Of a stretch of DNA of 11,892 nucleotides, positions 1-8,795 are shown in pieces. Where the stretch lies: the NCBI GenBank assembly GCA_950071955.1, contig CATMOC010000060.1:1-11892 (forward strand), in the 5' to 3' direction. The notes beneath the pieces were generated by a model. The model searched no databases and was not told where the DNA came from. It worked only from the letters and a program-made list of their open reading frames with translations. The number at the start of each line of letters is the position of its first letter. The first letter of the stretch is position 1. The translations under genes and the position numbers were made by a program. Source of the DNA: an uncultured Mesorhizobium sp. Lineage in GTDB: Bacteria > Pseudomonadota > Alphaproteobacteria > Rhizobiales > Rhizobiaceae.

Positions 1-1085
1 TCGCCCGTCAGCACAACCAGAACCGCCACGATCGACGCCGAGCCGATCTGGCTGACGAAGCCGTAGAACGCCGCCGTGAAGCCGGCGATGTCGCCGTGCG
101 GGTCGAGCACCATCGCCGCGGCGTTGGAATAGAGGATGAGGTAGCTGGTCGCGAAGAGCACGAGCAGCGCCGTCATGACGAACGCGCTCATGAAGCCGGC
201 CCAGATTGCGGCTAACATGAGAAGCACGGAAACGATCAGCACCGCCGTGCCCGCGAGCATCGCGTTGACGATGCCGATGCGCCGGATCAGCTGTCTGTTC
301 GCCGCCTGGCCGATGATGATCCCAAAACCGTGGAAGGCGAAGTAGAGCGCGAACGTCGTCCCGGTCAGCCCGAACGCGTGCTCGTAGATGCGCGGCGTCG
401 CGGCCAGGATCAGCAGCATCGACGACATGATGACGGCCGACAGGAACAGAAAGTGCCGCGACTGCGGATGGCACAGGAGCCGTTGCACCCTCTGCAGGAA
501 GACGCGCGGCCGCATGGCATCGGGCGACGGCGTCCGCAGCGTCTCCGGCAGCCGCATCAAGACCACCAGCAGGCCGCCGGCAAAGATCGCCAGCCCGAGG
601 AAGATGAAGCGCCAGCCCGCCAAAGCCCCGACCGCGGCACCAATCAGCGGCGCCAGGATCGGACCTATGGCGAAGATCGCGGTGGCGAGCGCCAGGTTGC
701 GGGCGAGTTCCTCGCCTGAGTGCCGGTCGCGGATGATGGCGCGGGACGCCGCGATAGCCGCCGCCGCGCCGAGCCCCTGAAGGATGCGGCTTGCGAGCAG
801 CAGGGTGATCGACGGGGAAAGGGCGGCGACGAGGCATCCGAGCAGGAAGATGCCAAGGCCGGCGCCGAGCGCCGGGCGACGGCCGAAGCGGTCGGACACC
901 GAACCCCAGAAGAGCTGCCCGAACCCCGCGCCGATCATGTAGAGCGAGATGGTCCACTGGACCTGTTCGAAGGGCGCGCCGAAATCGCGCGCCATCGCGC
1001 CGAACGACGGCAGCGTGATGTCGACCGAAAAGGACGAGATCGACATCAGCATGCCGCAATAGAAGACGATCGCGCGTTCCTTCAC
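1..1085 (-). CDS. MFS transporter, Bcr/CflA-like, 3' end beyond window
   Basis: This is a multi-pass inner-membrane transporter of the major facilitator superfamily; 361 codons are visible and the frame is still open at base 1. Translation starts at a GTG (1085-1083) that overlaps the pcaB stop as GTGA, so the two genes share 4 bp. The N-terminus carries a first membrane segment followed by a VDITLPSF stretch, typical of Bcr/CflA drug-resistance transporters (VDMYLPAF-like). The loop 2-3 signature GSVSDRFGRRP lies at about residues 61-71, and several hydrophobic helices follow. Family members are usually about 400 residues, so only a short C-terminal part should be missing. Its tight coupling to pcaB suggests a role in moving aromatic acids or exporting toxic intermediates, but that is inference; Bcr/CflA members are mostly efflux pumps. 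The family call is fairly secure and the substrate is unknown. Confidence 0.85.
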   Translation of the reverse strand, partial: MKERAIVFYCGMLMSISSFSVDITLPSFGAMARDFGAPFEQVQWTISLYMIGAGFGQLFWGSVSDRFGRRPALGAGLGIFLLGCLVAALSPSITLLLASRILQGLGAAAAIAASRAIIRDRHSGEELARNLALATAIFAIGPILAPLIGAAVGALAGWRFIFLGLAIFAGGLLVVLMRLPETLRTPSPDAMRPRVFLQRVQRLLCHPQSRHFLFLSAVIMSSMLLILAATPRIYEHAFGLTGTTFALYFAFHGFGIIIGQAANRQLIRRIGIVNAMLAGTAVLIVSVLLMLAAIWAGFMSAFVMTALLVLFATSYLILYSNAAAMVLDPHGDIAGFTAAFYGFVSQIGSASIVAVLVVLTG

Positions 1086-2152
1086 GCGGACGCGTCTCGC
1101 GCCTTGAAGGAGATGTTGGCGACGAGCTTCGCGGCGGTGGCGAGCGCCGCCCCGCAGGCGATGGTCATCTGCGGCAGGAGCATCCACTCGAGCGTCCAGG
1201 CCGCGCCCGACCGCTCGTTCTCGTGCACCATCGCGTGGTGCATGCCCGCAACCAGCGTGGCGTTGAAGCGCGCCAGCGTCACCAGCGCCTCGGCGCCGAC
1301 GGGATTGACCTTGTGCGGCATGGCCGAGGAACCGCCGCCCGAGCCGAGCCTGATCTCGCCCACCTCGCTCTGCGCGGCGAGCGCGATGTCCTGGCCCATC
1401 TTGCCGAGGCTCCCCGTCACCAGCGACAGCCATGACGCGAATTCGGCGATGCCGTCGCGCTCGGAGTGGCGGGGATGGTCGATGGATTTTAGATGCAGCG
1501 CCTCGGCCAGCCGGGTCGATACCGCCTCACCCTTGCCGCCGAGCTTTTCCAGCGTTCCGGCCGCGCCCGCGAAATGAAGCACCGCCAAGCCGTCGCGAAC
1601 CGCCGCAAGCCGGACGCAGTGCCGCGCCAGCGGATCGCGCCAGCTGCGGATCTTGCGCGCGGCGGTGACGCGGATCGCCGCCTGCATGCGCGTGTGCGCC
1701 ATGACCTCAGTACCGCCATCGCGGCGCTCCAATGCGGTGAGATCGTCGACAAGGCCGGCAAGCCGCCGGTCGAAGATTTCGCAGACCCGGACGAGCCGGA
1801 TCGCGAGGCTCGTGTCGATGACGTCCTGGCTGGTCGCACCGAAATGGACATGGGTGGCATCATTGCCGCCAATGGCCTTGCGCAACTGCCTGACCAGTTC
1901 GGGAATGACGAGACCGTCCTGCGCCACACCCGCCTTCAGCCTTTCGGCATCGGGTGAGAAGTCGGCCAGCACGTCGCCGATCCGCTCCGCCGCCCTTGCC
2001 GGGATGACCCCTTCGGCGGCTTCCGCGCGCGCCAACTCCGTCTCGAAGCTGAGCATCTCGCGCATCTCCGCCTCGGCCGAGAAAAACGCGGCGATCTCCG
2101 CGTCGCCCAGGAGACCGGAAAGGTGGGGATGGTCGAAAGGCGACGCGGGCAT
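1082..2152 (-). CDS. pcaB: 3-carboxy-cis,cis-muconate cycloisomerase
   Basis: This enzyme of the fumarase/aspartase superfamily converts 3-carboxy-cis,cis-muconate to 4-carboxymuconolactone in the cytoplasmic protocatechuate branch of the beta-ketoadipate pathway. The 356-residue product has the superfamily signature GSSAMPHKVNP at residues 274-284 and the HFGATSQD segment at about 103-110. It is shorter than the roughly 450-residue pseudomonad enzyme but similar to the short alphaproteobacterial forms as I recall them. The ATG at 2152 follows the pcaG stop by 15 bp, and no strong ribosome binding site is visible there, so translation may be coupled to pcaG. The stop overlaps the downstream MFS start. 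Placement directly after pcaG supports the call. Confidence 0.95.
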   Translation of the reverse strand: MPASPFDHPHLSGLLGDAEIAAFFSAEAEMREMLSFETELARAEAAEGVIPARAAERIGDVLADFSPDAERLKAGVAQDGLVIPELVRQLRKAIGGNDATHVHFGATSQDVIDTSLAIRLVRVCEIFDRRLAGLVDDLTALERRDGGTEVMAHTRMQAAIRVTAARKIRSWRDPLARHCVRLAAVRDGLAVLHFAGAAGTLEKLGGKGEAVSTRLAEALHLKSIDHPRHSERDGIAEFASWLSLVTGSLGKMGQDIALAAQSEVGEIRLGSGGGSSAMPHKVNPVGAEALVTLARFNATLVAGMHHAMVHENERSGAAWTLEWMLLPQMTIACGAALATAAKLVANISFKARDASA

Positions 2153-2167
2153 GAAGTCGGGCGGTTC

Positions 2168-2779
2168 TCAGATGTCGAAGAAGACGGTTTCCTTCTCCCC
2201 CTGGAGATGGATGTCGAACGTGTAGACGTTGCCTTCCCGCTTCGCAATCAGGGTCGGGATCCGCACCTTGTGCTCGATGCGCTGCAGGATGGGATCCTCC
2301 GCGTTCGCCTTCTCCTCGTCGCCGAAATACATTCGGGTGTGGAGGCCGAGATTGATGCCGCGGGCGACGATCCAGAAAGAGATGTGCGGCGCCTGCGGGC
2401 GGCCGTCGCGAAACGGCACCCGGCCCGGCTTGATGGTCTCGAAGACGAACTCGCCCGTGTCCATGTCGGCCGGGCAGCGCCCCCAGCCGGTGAAATTCGG
2501 ATCGGCGGAGCCACGCATCTCGGACGGCGAGTTGTAGAGACCGTCGGCGTCCGCCTGCCAGATCTCCACCAGCGCGTCGCGGAGCGCCGTGCCGGAGCCG
2601 TCGATCACCCGCGACTTGACCGTGATGCGCTCGCCTTTGGTCTTGTCGTTGACCATGGCAGCGCCGAGGTCGGTCTCGTACACCCCGCCGATGTCGCAGA
2701 AATTCGGCGTCAGCCCGATATGGACGTAGGGTCCCGCGGTCTGCGAGGGCGTTTCCTTGTAGCGGTCAAGCGACTGCAT
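2168..2779 (-). CDS. pcaG: protocatechuate 3,4-dioxygenase alpha subunit
   Basis: This is the alpha chain of the intradiol ring-cleavage dioxygenase that opens protocatechuate to 3-carboxy-cis,cis-muconate with PcaH. The 203-residue length matches the family (about 200). The N-terminal TAGPYVHIGL at residues 14-23 is the conserved alpha-subunit segment that contributes to substrate binding. The core APHISFWIVARGIN aligns with the iron-binding HIHF segment of PcaH but lacks the metal-ligand histidines, as expected for the non-iron chain. The ATG at 2779 was chosen because a GGGAGAG ribosome binding site sits just upstream; the frame could run on to 2950, but that extension has no dioxygenase character. 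It is odd that pcaG is separated from pcaH by a toxin-antitoxin remnant; the truncated toxin frame ends 14 bp before this start. Confidence 0.96.
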   Translation of the reverse strand: MQSLDRYKETPSQTAGPYVHIGLTPNFCDIGGVYETDLGAAMVNDKTKGERITVKSRVIDGSGTALRDALVEIWQADADGLYNSPSEMRGSADPNFTGWGRCPADMDTGEFVFETIKPGRVPFRDGRPQAPHISFWIVARGINLGLHTRMYFGDEEKANAEDPILQRIEHKVRIPTLIAKREGNVYTFDIHLQGEKETVFFDI

Positions 2780-2793
2780 GGTTTCTCTCCCAA

Positions 2794-2946
2794 CTAGCGA
2801 TAGATGTCCGATCGATGGCCGATCTCCACGACCAGCACGACGAGTTTCTGATCCTTGATCTCGCAGATGAGGCGATAGTCGCCCAGGCGGTAGGACCAGT
2901 AGTTTTCCAGCGACGCTTGAAGCGCCGACGCCACCACTCGGAACTC
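2794..2946 (-). pseudogene. truncated RelE/ParE-family toxin, N-terminal half missing
   Basis: The 50 codons between the antitoxin TGA and a TAG at 2796-2794 encode the C-terminal half of a RelE-type toxin. The segment YWSYRLGDYRLICEI, followed by LVVLVVEIGHRSDIYR, matches the well-known WRYRVGDYR...VLVVRIGHRREVY core of these ribosome-dependent mRNA interferases. Full toxins are about 85-95 residues; here roughly 40 N-terminal residues are absent, and the homology begins almost directly after the antitoxin stop. No ATG opens the frame; in-frame GTG codons occur at the fourth and fifth positions, without a clear ribosome binding site. The frame is the same as that of the antitoxin, so only the TGA separates them. 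The product is probably inactive or not made. This is a relic, inferred to result from a deletion at the antitoxin-toxin junction. Confidence 0.75.
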
Positions 2947-3174
2947 TCAATCGTCCCAGCCGAGGTCGCGTCTTACTTCATCCAGAGTGTATGTCCTCTC
3001 TTCACCGCGACGGATGCGTTCTGACACCTCCACCGCGGTGTATTGGGCCTCCAAGTCATCCAGACCGTTCGCGACTAGCTCGCGCAGGTGGTGGGCCTTG
3101 GAGTGACCCGTCCGGACAGCCAGCGCGTCCAGTCGGGCCTTGATCCCGGGCTTGAGTCGAATGCTGTACGGCAT
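2947..3174 (-). CDS. RelB/ParD-like ribbon-helix-helix antitoxin
   Basis: This is a 75-residue protein starting MPYSIRLKPGIKARLDALAVR. The N-terminal beta strand plus two helices fits a ribbon-helix-helix DNA-binding fold (MetJ/Arc class). The C-terminal tail with RTYTLDEVRRDLGWDD is the toxin-binding end seen in alphaproteobacterial RelB-like antitoxins. The ATG at 3174 is preceded by a near-perfect GGAGGT site seven bases upstream, so it is likely translated independently. It lies between pcaH and pcaG on the same strand, and its partner toxin is truncated, making it an orphan antitoxin. It may still bind its own operator, or neutralise a related toxin elsewhere; both are inference. The gene itself appears intact. 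Confidence 0.8.
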   Translation of the reverse strand: MPYSIRLKPGIKARLDALAVRTGHSKAHHLRELVANGLDDLEAQYTAVEVSERIRRGEERTYTLDEVRRDLGWDD

Positions 3175-3193
3175 TGAGACGACCTCCGCGTCG

Positions 3194-3222
3194 AATACAT
3201 GCAGTGATGGCCTTCAACGCAA
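3194..3222 (-). promoter_or_regulatory. possible promoter for the antitoxin gene
   Basis: On the minus strand a TTGCGT element is followed after 17 bp by TGTATT, 20 bp upstream of the antitoxin ATG. The spacing fits a sigma70 promoter and the elements are moderate matches. If real, it could also help transcribe pcaG and pcaB, which sit downstream of the inserted module. This is a pattern match only. Confidence 0.3.
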
Positions 3223-3236
3223 CCTTCGCTTCCAGA

Positions 3237-3995
3237 TCAATTCCCCTCCAGCCGGTTCTCGAACAGAGTCGAGCGGCGCCCGCGCAGCACGATGTCGAAC
3301 TTGTAGGCCATGGCATCCATCGGGATCGTCGATTCCATGTCGAGCGGCGCGATGAGCGCCTCGATCGCCTCCTTGCTCGGAATGGTCGACACGATGGGGC
3401 ACTTCCAGATCAGCGGATCGCCCTCGAAATACATCTGGGTGATCAGGCGTTGGGCGAAGCCGTTGCCGAAGATGGCGAAATGGATATGGCGCGGACGCCA
3501 GTCGTTGACGCCGTTCGGCCAGGGGTACGGGCCGGGCTTGATGGTACGGAACGTGTAGAAGCCATCCTCGCCGGTGATGGTGCGGCCGCAGCCGCCGAAG
3601 TTCGGGTCGAGCGGCGCCAGGTAGCCGTCCTTCTTGTGGCGGTAGCGACCGCCGGCATTGGCCTGCCAGAATTCGACCAGCACGTTGGGAACGCCCTTGC
3701 CGCGTTCGTCGAGCACGCGTCCGTAGACGATAATTCGCTCGCCGATGGCGCTTTCGCCCGGCTTGGCGAAATTGAGGATCAGGTCGTTGTCGAGTTCGCC
3801 CAGGATGTTGTGGCCGAAGGTTGGTCCGGTGATCTCGCTGATGGTGTTGTCGAGCGAAAGCAGCGCCTTCTGCGGCGAGCGCAGCACCGACGTCTTGTAC
3901 TGCGGCGTGTATGCCGGCGGATGCCACTCGCGGTCGCGCTGGAAGAACGATCCCGTTTCCGGTCTGCGGTTGGAAAGGTCCACCCTCTCGTTCAT
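3237..3995 (-). CDS. pcaH: protocatechuate 3,4-dioxygenase beta subunit
   Basis: This is the iron-bearing chain of protocatechuate 3,4-dioxygenase. The 252-residue sequence keeps all four Fe(III) ligands at a uniform +10 offset from the Pseudomonas putida mature chain: Tyr118, Tyr157, His170 and His172, the last two inside RPRHIHF. Trp159 and Arg167 match the active-site Trp149 and Arg157. The intradiol dioxygenase fold, including [15 protein letters not shown], is complete. The ATG at 3995 overlaps the pcaC stop as ATGA, a 4-bp overlap, and follows a strong GGAGGAG site; the frame continues upstream to 4247 but that part lies inside pcaC. After the stop, pcaG does not follow directly; the antitoxin starts 62 bp on. 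The enzyme looks fully functional provided pcaG is co-expressed. Confidence 0.97.
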   Translation of the reverse strand: MNERVDLSNRRPETGSFFQRDREWHPPAYTPQYKTSVLRSPQKALLSLDNTISEITGPTFGHNILGELDNDLILNFAKPGESAIGERIIVYGRVLDERGKGVPNVLVEFWQANAGGRYRHKKDGYLAPLDPNFGGCGRTITGEDGFYTFRTIKPGPYPWPNGVNDWRPRHIHFAIFGNGFAQRLITQMYFEGDPLIWKCPIVSTIPSKEAIEALIAPLDMESTIPMDAMAYKFDIVLRGRRSTLFENRLEGN

Positions 3996-4393
3996 GTCTT
4001 GCTCTCCTCCATTTCGGCAAGCGTCTGCTTGGCGATCTTGATCGCGTGGTTCGCGGCGGGCACGCCGGCATAGATTGCCACGTGCAGCATGGCTTCGCGA
4101 ATGTCGTCCGGTGTCGCACCCGTGTTGGCCGTCGCGCGCACGTGCATGGCGACCTCGTCGTGATGTCCGAGCGCGGCGAGCAGCGCGATGGTTACGATCG
4201 ATCGCTCGCGCTTCGTCCACTCCGGCCGCGACCAGACATGACCCCACGCGGCCTCGGTGATCAGGTCCTGGAACGGCTCGTCGAAACCGGTCTTCTTCGC
4301 CTCCGCCCTGTCGACATGAGCGGAGCCGAGAACGCTCCGCCTCGTCGCCATGCCCTGTTCATACCGCGGATTTCTCGCGTTTTTTTCCGTCAC
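3992..4393 (-). CDS. pcaC: 4-carboxymuconolactone decarboxylase
   Basis: This enzyme decarboxylates 4-carboxymuconolactone to beta-ketoadipate enol-lactone. The 133-residue product has the usual length (about 130) and the family core [19 protein letters not shown] followed by VAMHVRAT, then [13 protein letters not shown] near the C-terminus. The GTG at 4393 is preferred because GGGAGG lies five bases upstream and the protein then begins [14 protein letters not shown], as in known PcaC proteins. An upstream in-frame ATG at 4468 would add 25 residues without family resemblance. The stop overlaps the pcaH start. In rhizobial pca operons pcaC usually follows pcaD; here 145 bp separate it from pobA and no pcaD is present. 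Confidence 0.95.
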   Translation of the reverse strand: MTEKNARNPRYEQGMATRRSVLGSAHVDRAEAKKTGFDEPFQDLITEAAWGHVWSRPEWTKRERSIVTIALLAALGHHDEVAMHVRATANTGATPDDIREAMLHVAIYAGVPAANHAIKIAKQTLAEMEESKT

Positions 4394-4402
4394 ATGGTCC
4401 TC

Positions 4403-4424
4403 CCTGATCAGGCGTTTGTATACA
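4403..4424. promoter_or_regulatory. palindromes upstream of pcaC, possible operator
   Basis: Two perfect palindromes sit just upstream of the pcaC start: CCTGATCAGG (4403-4412), which runs into the ribosome binding region, and TGTATACA (4417-4424). TGTATACA resembles cores bound by GntR-family regulators. Their position, 10-31 bp before pcaC in the only sizeable gap between pobA and pcaC, is compatible with repressor control. No regulator of that type is seen in the window, so the role is speculative. Confidence 0.25.
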
Positions 4425-4490
4425 TAACCGGGAAGCACCGTCGCGGGAAAGGTCATTTCCGGCAGCATTCATGACTTTTCCGGTGTGCTT

Positions 4491-4508
4491 CCTTGATGCA
4501 GATCAAGG
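4491..4508. repeat. short inverted repeat in the pobA-pcaC gap
   Basis: CCTTGAT and ATCAAGG form a 7-bp perfect inverted repeat around a 4-base loop (GCAG on the plus strand), 31 bp downstream of the pobA stop. No T-run follows on either strand, so a simple Rho-independent terminator is unlikely. It could be a weak attenuating hairpin, an mRNA processing or stability element, or a regulator site. Confidence 0.35.
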
Positions 4509-4538
4509 CCTGCCTTCCGCCCCACCTCTGCGATCGCC

Positions 4539-6706
<2,168 letters not shown>

Positions 6707-6811
6707 GAGGAAACGGGGGGGTCGGCCGCCGCCGGGGCGTGGAGACCGACAAGCGCTGATTCTGGGCCTGACGCCGTAGGGAGATCGATCGAGAGTGCGG
6801 CGCGCGCCGAC

Positions 6812-7840
6812 TCAGGCCGCCACCCGCGCCTCGCGGAAGGAGACCAGGCGCCGGGCGTTTTCGTCCCACAGGACGAGCTTGACGCATTTCAGGCTTTCCA
6901 GAAGCGTGATGCGGCCGACGTTGCGCAGGTCGGGGTGGTCGCGCAGCACTTCCGGCAGGCGGTAGAACGGGATCTTCGCAGACAGGTGATGGACGTGGTG
7001 GATGCCGATGTTGCCGGTTATCCAGCGCAGCGGCCATGGCAGATCGTAGTGCGAGGAGCCGTGCAGGGCGGCATGCTGGAAGCTCCATTCGCCCTCGCCC
7101 GACCAGTGCGTCTCCTCGAACTGGTGCTGGACGTAGAACAGCCAGACGCCCGCGGTGGCAGCCAGAAGGGTGATCGGCACCTGCACCGCAAGGAAGGGCC
7201 AGAGCCCGACCAGCCAGATCATCGCGGCGACCGGCACGACGAGGGCGAAATTGGTGGCGATCGTCGACACCCAGGGCTGCGCCCCGGCGCGCATCAGCCC
7301 GACCGGCAGGCGATACTGGCACAGGAACAGCCACGCGGGGCCGAGGCCGAACATGACAAGCGGATGGCGGTAGAGCCTGTAGCGTACGCGGCCCAGCCAC
7401 GGCAAAGCGCGGAATTCCCGCACCGTCAGCGTGTTGACGTCGCCGATACCACGCTTGTCGAGATTGCCCGCGGTGGCGTGGTGAACCGCATGGGTGCGGC
7501 GCCAGTAGTCGTAGGGCGTGAGGGTGAATACGCCGAGGACGCGACCCGTCCAGTCGTTGAGACCGCGGCGGGAAAACAGGGTGCCGTGCCCGCAATCGTG
7601 CTGGAGCGCGAACAGGCGGACGAGGAACCCGGCCGCCGGGATCGTCAACACGAGTCCCCACCAGTATCCGTGCACCACCGCGACGGCCGCGAGCGCCCAA
7701 AGGCCGACGAACGGCACAGCGGTCACGGCGATTTCGAACGTGCTCCGCGCGGTGCTCGGCTCCCGGTATTGCGCAAGGGCAACAGTCCAGGAGGGCTTGC
7801 TCCCGTCGGCGGCGCTGGGGGTGGCGGTGTCGGTTTGCAA
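6812..7840 (-). CDS. membrane fatty acid desaturase (omega-6/delta-12 type)
   Basis: This is an integral membrane di-iron desaturase that introduces double bonds into acyl chains. The three histidine boxes are present: HDCGH (81-85), HAVHH (117-121) and HHVHH (281-285), counted from the proposed start. They are separated by hydrophobic segments as in the family, and the length (342) is normal. I propose a TTG start at 7840 because GTGGAG lies six bases upstream and the protein then begins MQTDTATPS. The frame extends upstream to a GTG at 7900, and a GTG at 7852 is another option. Substrate position is not readable from sequence; FADS-type neighbours of this form are usually annotated as omega-6 or delta-12 enzymes. 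It lies downstream of a cold-shock gene but beyond that gene's terminator, which suggests separate transcription with a shared stress theme. Confidence 0.88.
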   Translation of the reverse strand: MQTDTATPSAADGSKPSWTVALAQYREPSTARSTFEIAVTAVPFVGLWALAAVAVVHGYWWGLVLTIPAAGFLVRLFALQHDCGHGTLFSRRGLNDWTGRVLGVFTLTPYDYWRRTHAVHHATAGNLDKRGIGDVNTLTVREFRALPWLGRVRYRLYRHPLVMFGLGPAWLFLCQYRLPVGLMRAGAQPWVSTIATNFALVVPVAAMIWLVGLWPFLAVQVPITLLAATAGVWLFYVQHQFEETHWSGEGEWSFQHAALHGSSHYDLPWPLRWITGNIGIHHVHHLSAKIPFYRLPEVLRDHPDLRNVGRITLLESLKCVKLVLWDENARRLVSFREARVAA

Positions 7841-7959
7841 CAGGTTCTCCACGTTTCGCGGCAGTAAGGCAGGACAGACCGCCGGTCGGGGCGAAATCAC
7901 GTCATCGACCGCCGGACCACGCGGGGGCGCAGGCGGAACGAATCCGTGCGCATGATAGC

Positions 7960-7984
7960 AAAAAGGCCGGGCAAAGGCCCGACC
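7960..7984 (-). terminator. Rho-independent terminator of the cold-shock gene
   Basis: On the minus strand, GGTCGGGC and GCCCGGCC form an 8-bp stem (one G-T pair) around a CTTT loop, followed directly by five T residues. It lies 62 bp after the csp stop and about 120 bp before the proposed desaturase start, so it should end the csp message. Confidence 0.85.
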
Positions 7985-8046
7985 TCTCCTTTCGTCTCAA
8001 CAGGTCGTGCCGGTACATCCGCGGTCACGATCCGAAGACGAATTCC

Positions 8047-8256
8047 TTACGCGGCCTGCAGGTTTTCCGCGGCGTTCTTGCCAGAGCGGTTGTCCCTGAC
8101 GACGTCGAAGGTGACCTTCTGGCCTTCAACGAGGGTGCGCATTCCGGCCCGCTCGACGGCGGAAACGTGAACGAACACGTCGGTGGCGCCGTCCTCGGGC
8201 TGGATGAAGCCGAAGCCTTTGGTTGCGTTGAAGAACTTTACGGTTCCAGTAGTCAT
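8047..8256 (-). CDS. CspA-family cold-shock protein
   Basis: This is a single cold-shock domain of 69 residues, a beta-barrel RNA/DNA chaperone that melts secondary structure in mRNA. RNP1 (KGFGFI, residues 13-18) and RNP2 (VFVHVS, 27-32) are both intact. The form, starting [17 protein letters not shown] and ending with an AAENLQAA tail, is the one common in rhizobia. The ATG at 8256 is preceded by AAGGAAA. A strong terminator follows, so the gene is monocistronic. A candidate promoter lies about 146 bp upstream, implying a long leader as in many cold-induced csp genes; whether this copy is cold-induced cannot be told from sequence. The symbol is left blank because alphaproteobacteria carry several csp paralogues. 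Confidence 0.95.
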   Translation of the reverse strand: MTTGTVKFFNATKGFGFIQPEDGATDVFVHVSAVERAGMRTLVEGQKVTFDVVRDNRSGKNAAENLQAA

Positions 8257-8401
8257 GACGATTTCCTTTCAATCTGTCACGGAAGACGCCTGCCACACCG
8301 AATGCGCGGCAGTGCGTTTGAGTCGACGTTGAAACGGAAGATCGTCGTGCTTGCGGACATTCCGCGAGAAACAAAGTTCAATTCGCAATATCGATGCAGC
8401 C

Positions 8402-8430
8402 TACATAGACACTCGCGGTGGCGGAAACAA
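8402..8430 (-). promoter_or_regulatory. candidate csp promoter in a 532-bp intergenic region
   Basis: On the minus strand TTGTTT, 17 bp, then TATGTA would start a transcript about 140 nt ahead of the csp ATG, leaving a long 5' leader. The rest of the gap (8257-8788) holds no convincing gene apart from the short ORF at 8688-8795. Its plus strand has a weak TTGTCA element at 8579-8584 that may serve the transglutaminase-like gene. Both promoter calls are pattern matches. Confidence 0.3.
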
Positions 8431-8687
8431 GGCGTTCCCATTTTTTCCGCGAACCGCGCCGGAATTGCGCGGGGGCTGCTTGGCCGAGCCTGCCATCCGC
8501 CGGAAAGGCGCGCGGCGGGAGGGACGCGGGGAGACTGCCGGCGGACGTATCCGGATCGGAAGAATTCCCGCCGGTGGCTTGTCAATCGCGCAAATGAGGT
8601 AATCTATGAGAGACACCGCCCGCGGCCACGCACGGGCGGCGCGATATCGGCGAGGCGCCCGCCGGCTGCCGACAGGAAGGGGCAAGA

Positions 8688-8795
8688 ATGACCAGCCACA
8701 CGGCGAGCAGGACCCCGCGACGGCGGCCCGGCCAGCCAATCTTTGACACGCTCTGCCCGCATGCAACCTCGCGGCGGGGGGTGACCGGATGCTGA
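8688..8795 (+). CDS. possible short ORF (35 aa) overlapping the next start
   Basis: An ATG at 8688 has an unusually good ribosome binding site (AAGGGG, six bases upstream) and opens 35 codons, beginning MTSHTASRTPRRR. Its TGA (8793-8795) falls just inside the following gene, whose ATG is at 8789, so the two overlap by 7 bp. That arrangement would allow translational coupling. The peptide is arginine-rich, has no domain I recognise, and could simply be chance in GC-rich DNA. A longer in-frame-independent alternative starting at 8606 looks less likely. Confidence 0.25.
   Translation: MTSHTASRTPRRRPGQPIFDTLCPHATSRRGVTGC

Noticed and set aside
3174..4073. Long plus-strand open frame across pcaH
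   Set aside because: It is antisense to pcaH, which has complete catalytic residues; the translation is Arg/Ala/Glu/Val-rich without domains, as expected for a shadow frame in GC-rich DNA.
4424..4439. ATAACC half-site resembling the PcaQ box (ATAACC-N4-GGTTAA)
   Set aside because: The second half (GGTTAA) is not present at the required spacing, so it is probably chance.
6798..6809. 12-bp perfect palindrome CGGCGCGCGCCG in the gap after the AraC gene
   Set aside because: It has no loop and no T-run, and alternating CG strings arise easily at this base composition; not a credible terminator.
6935..7867. Plus-strand open frame of 310 codons over the desaturase
   Set aside because: It is antisense to a gene with all three histidine boxes; low-complexity charged composition and no domain.
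8606..8746. 47-codon plus-strand ORF starting ATGAGAGAC
   Set aside because: There is no good ribosome binding site, it is Arg/Ala-rich, and it overlaps the better-supported short ORF in another frame.
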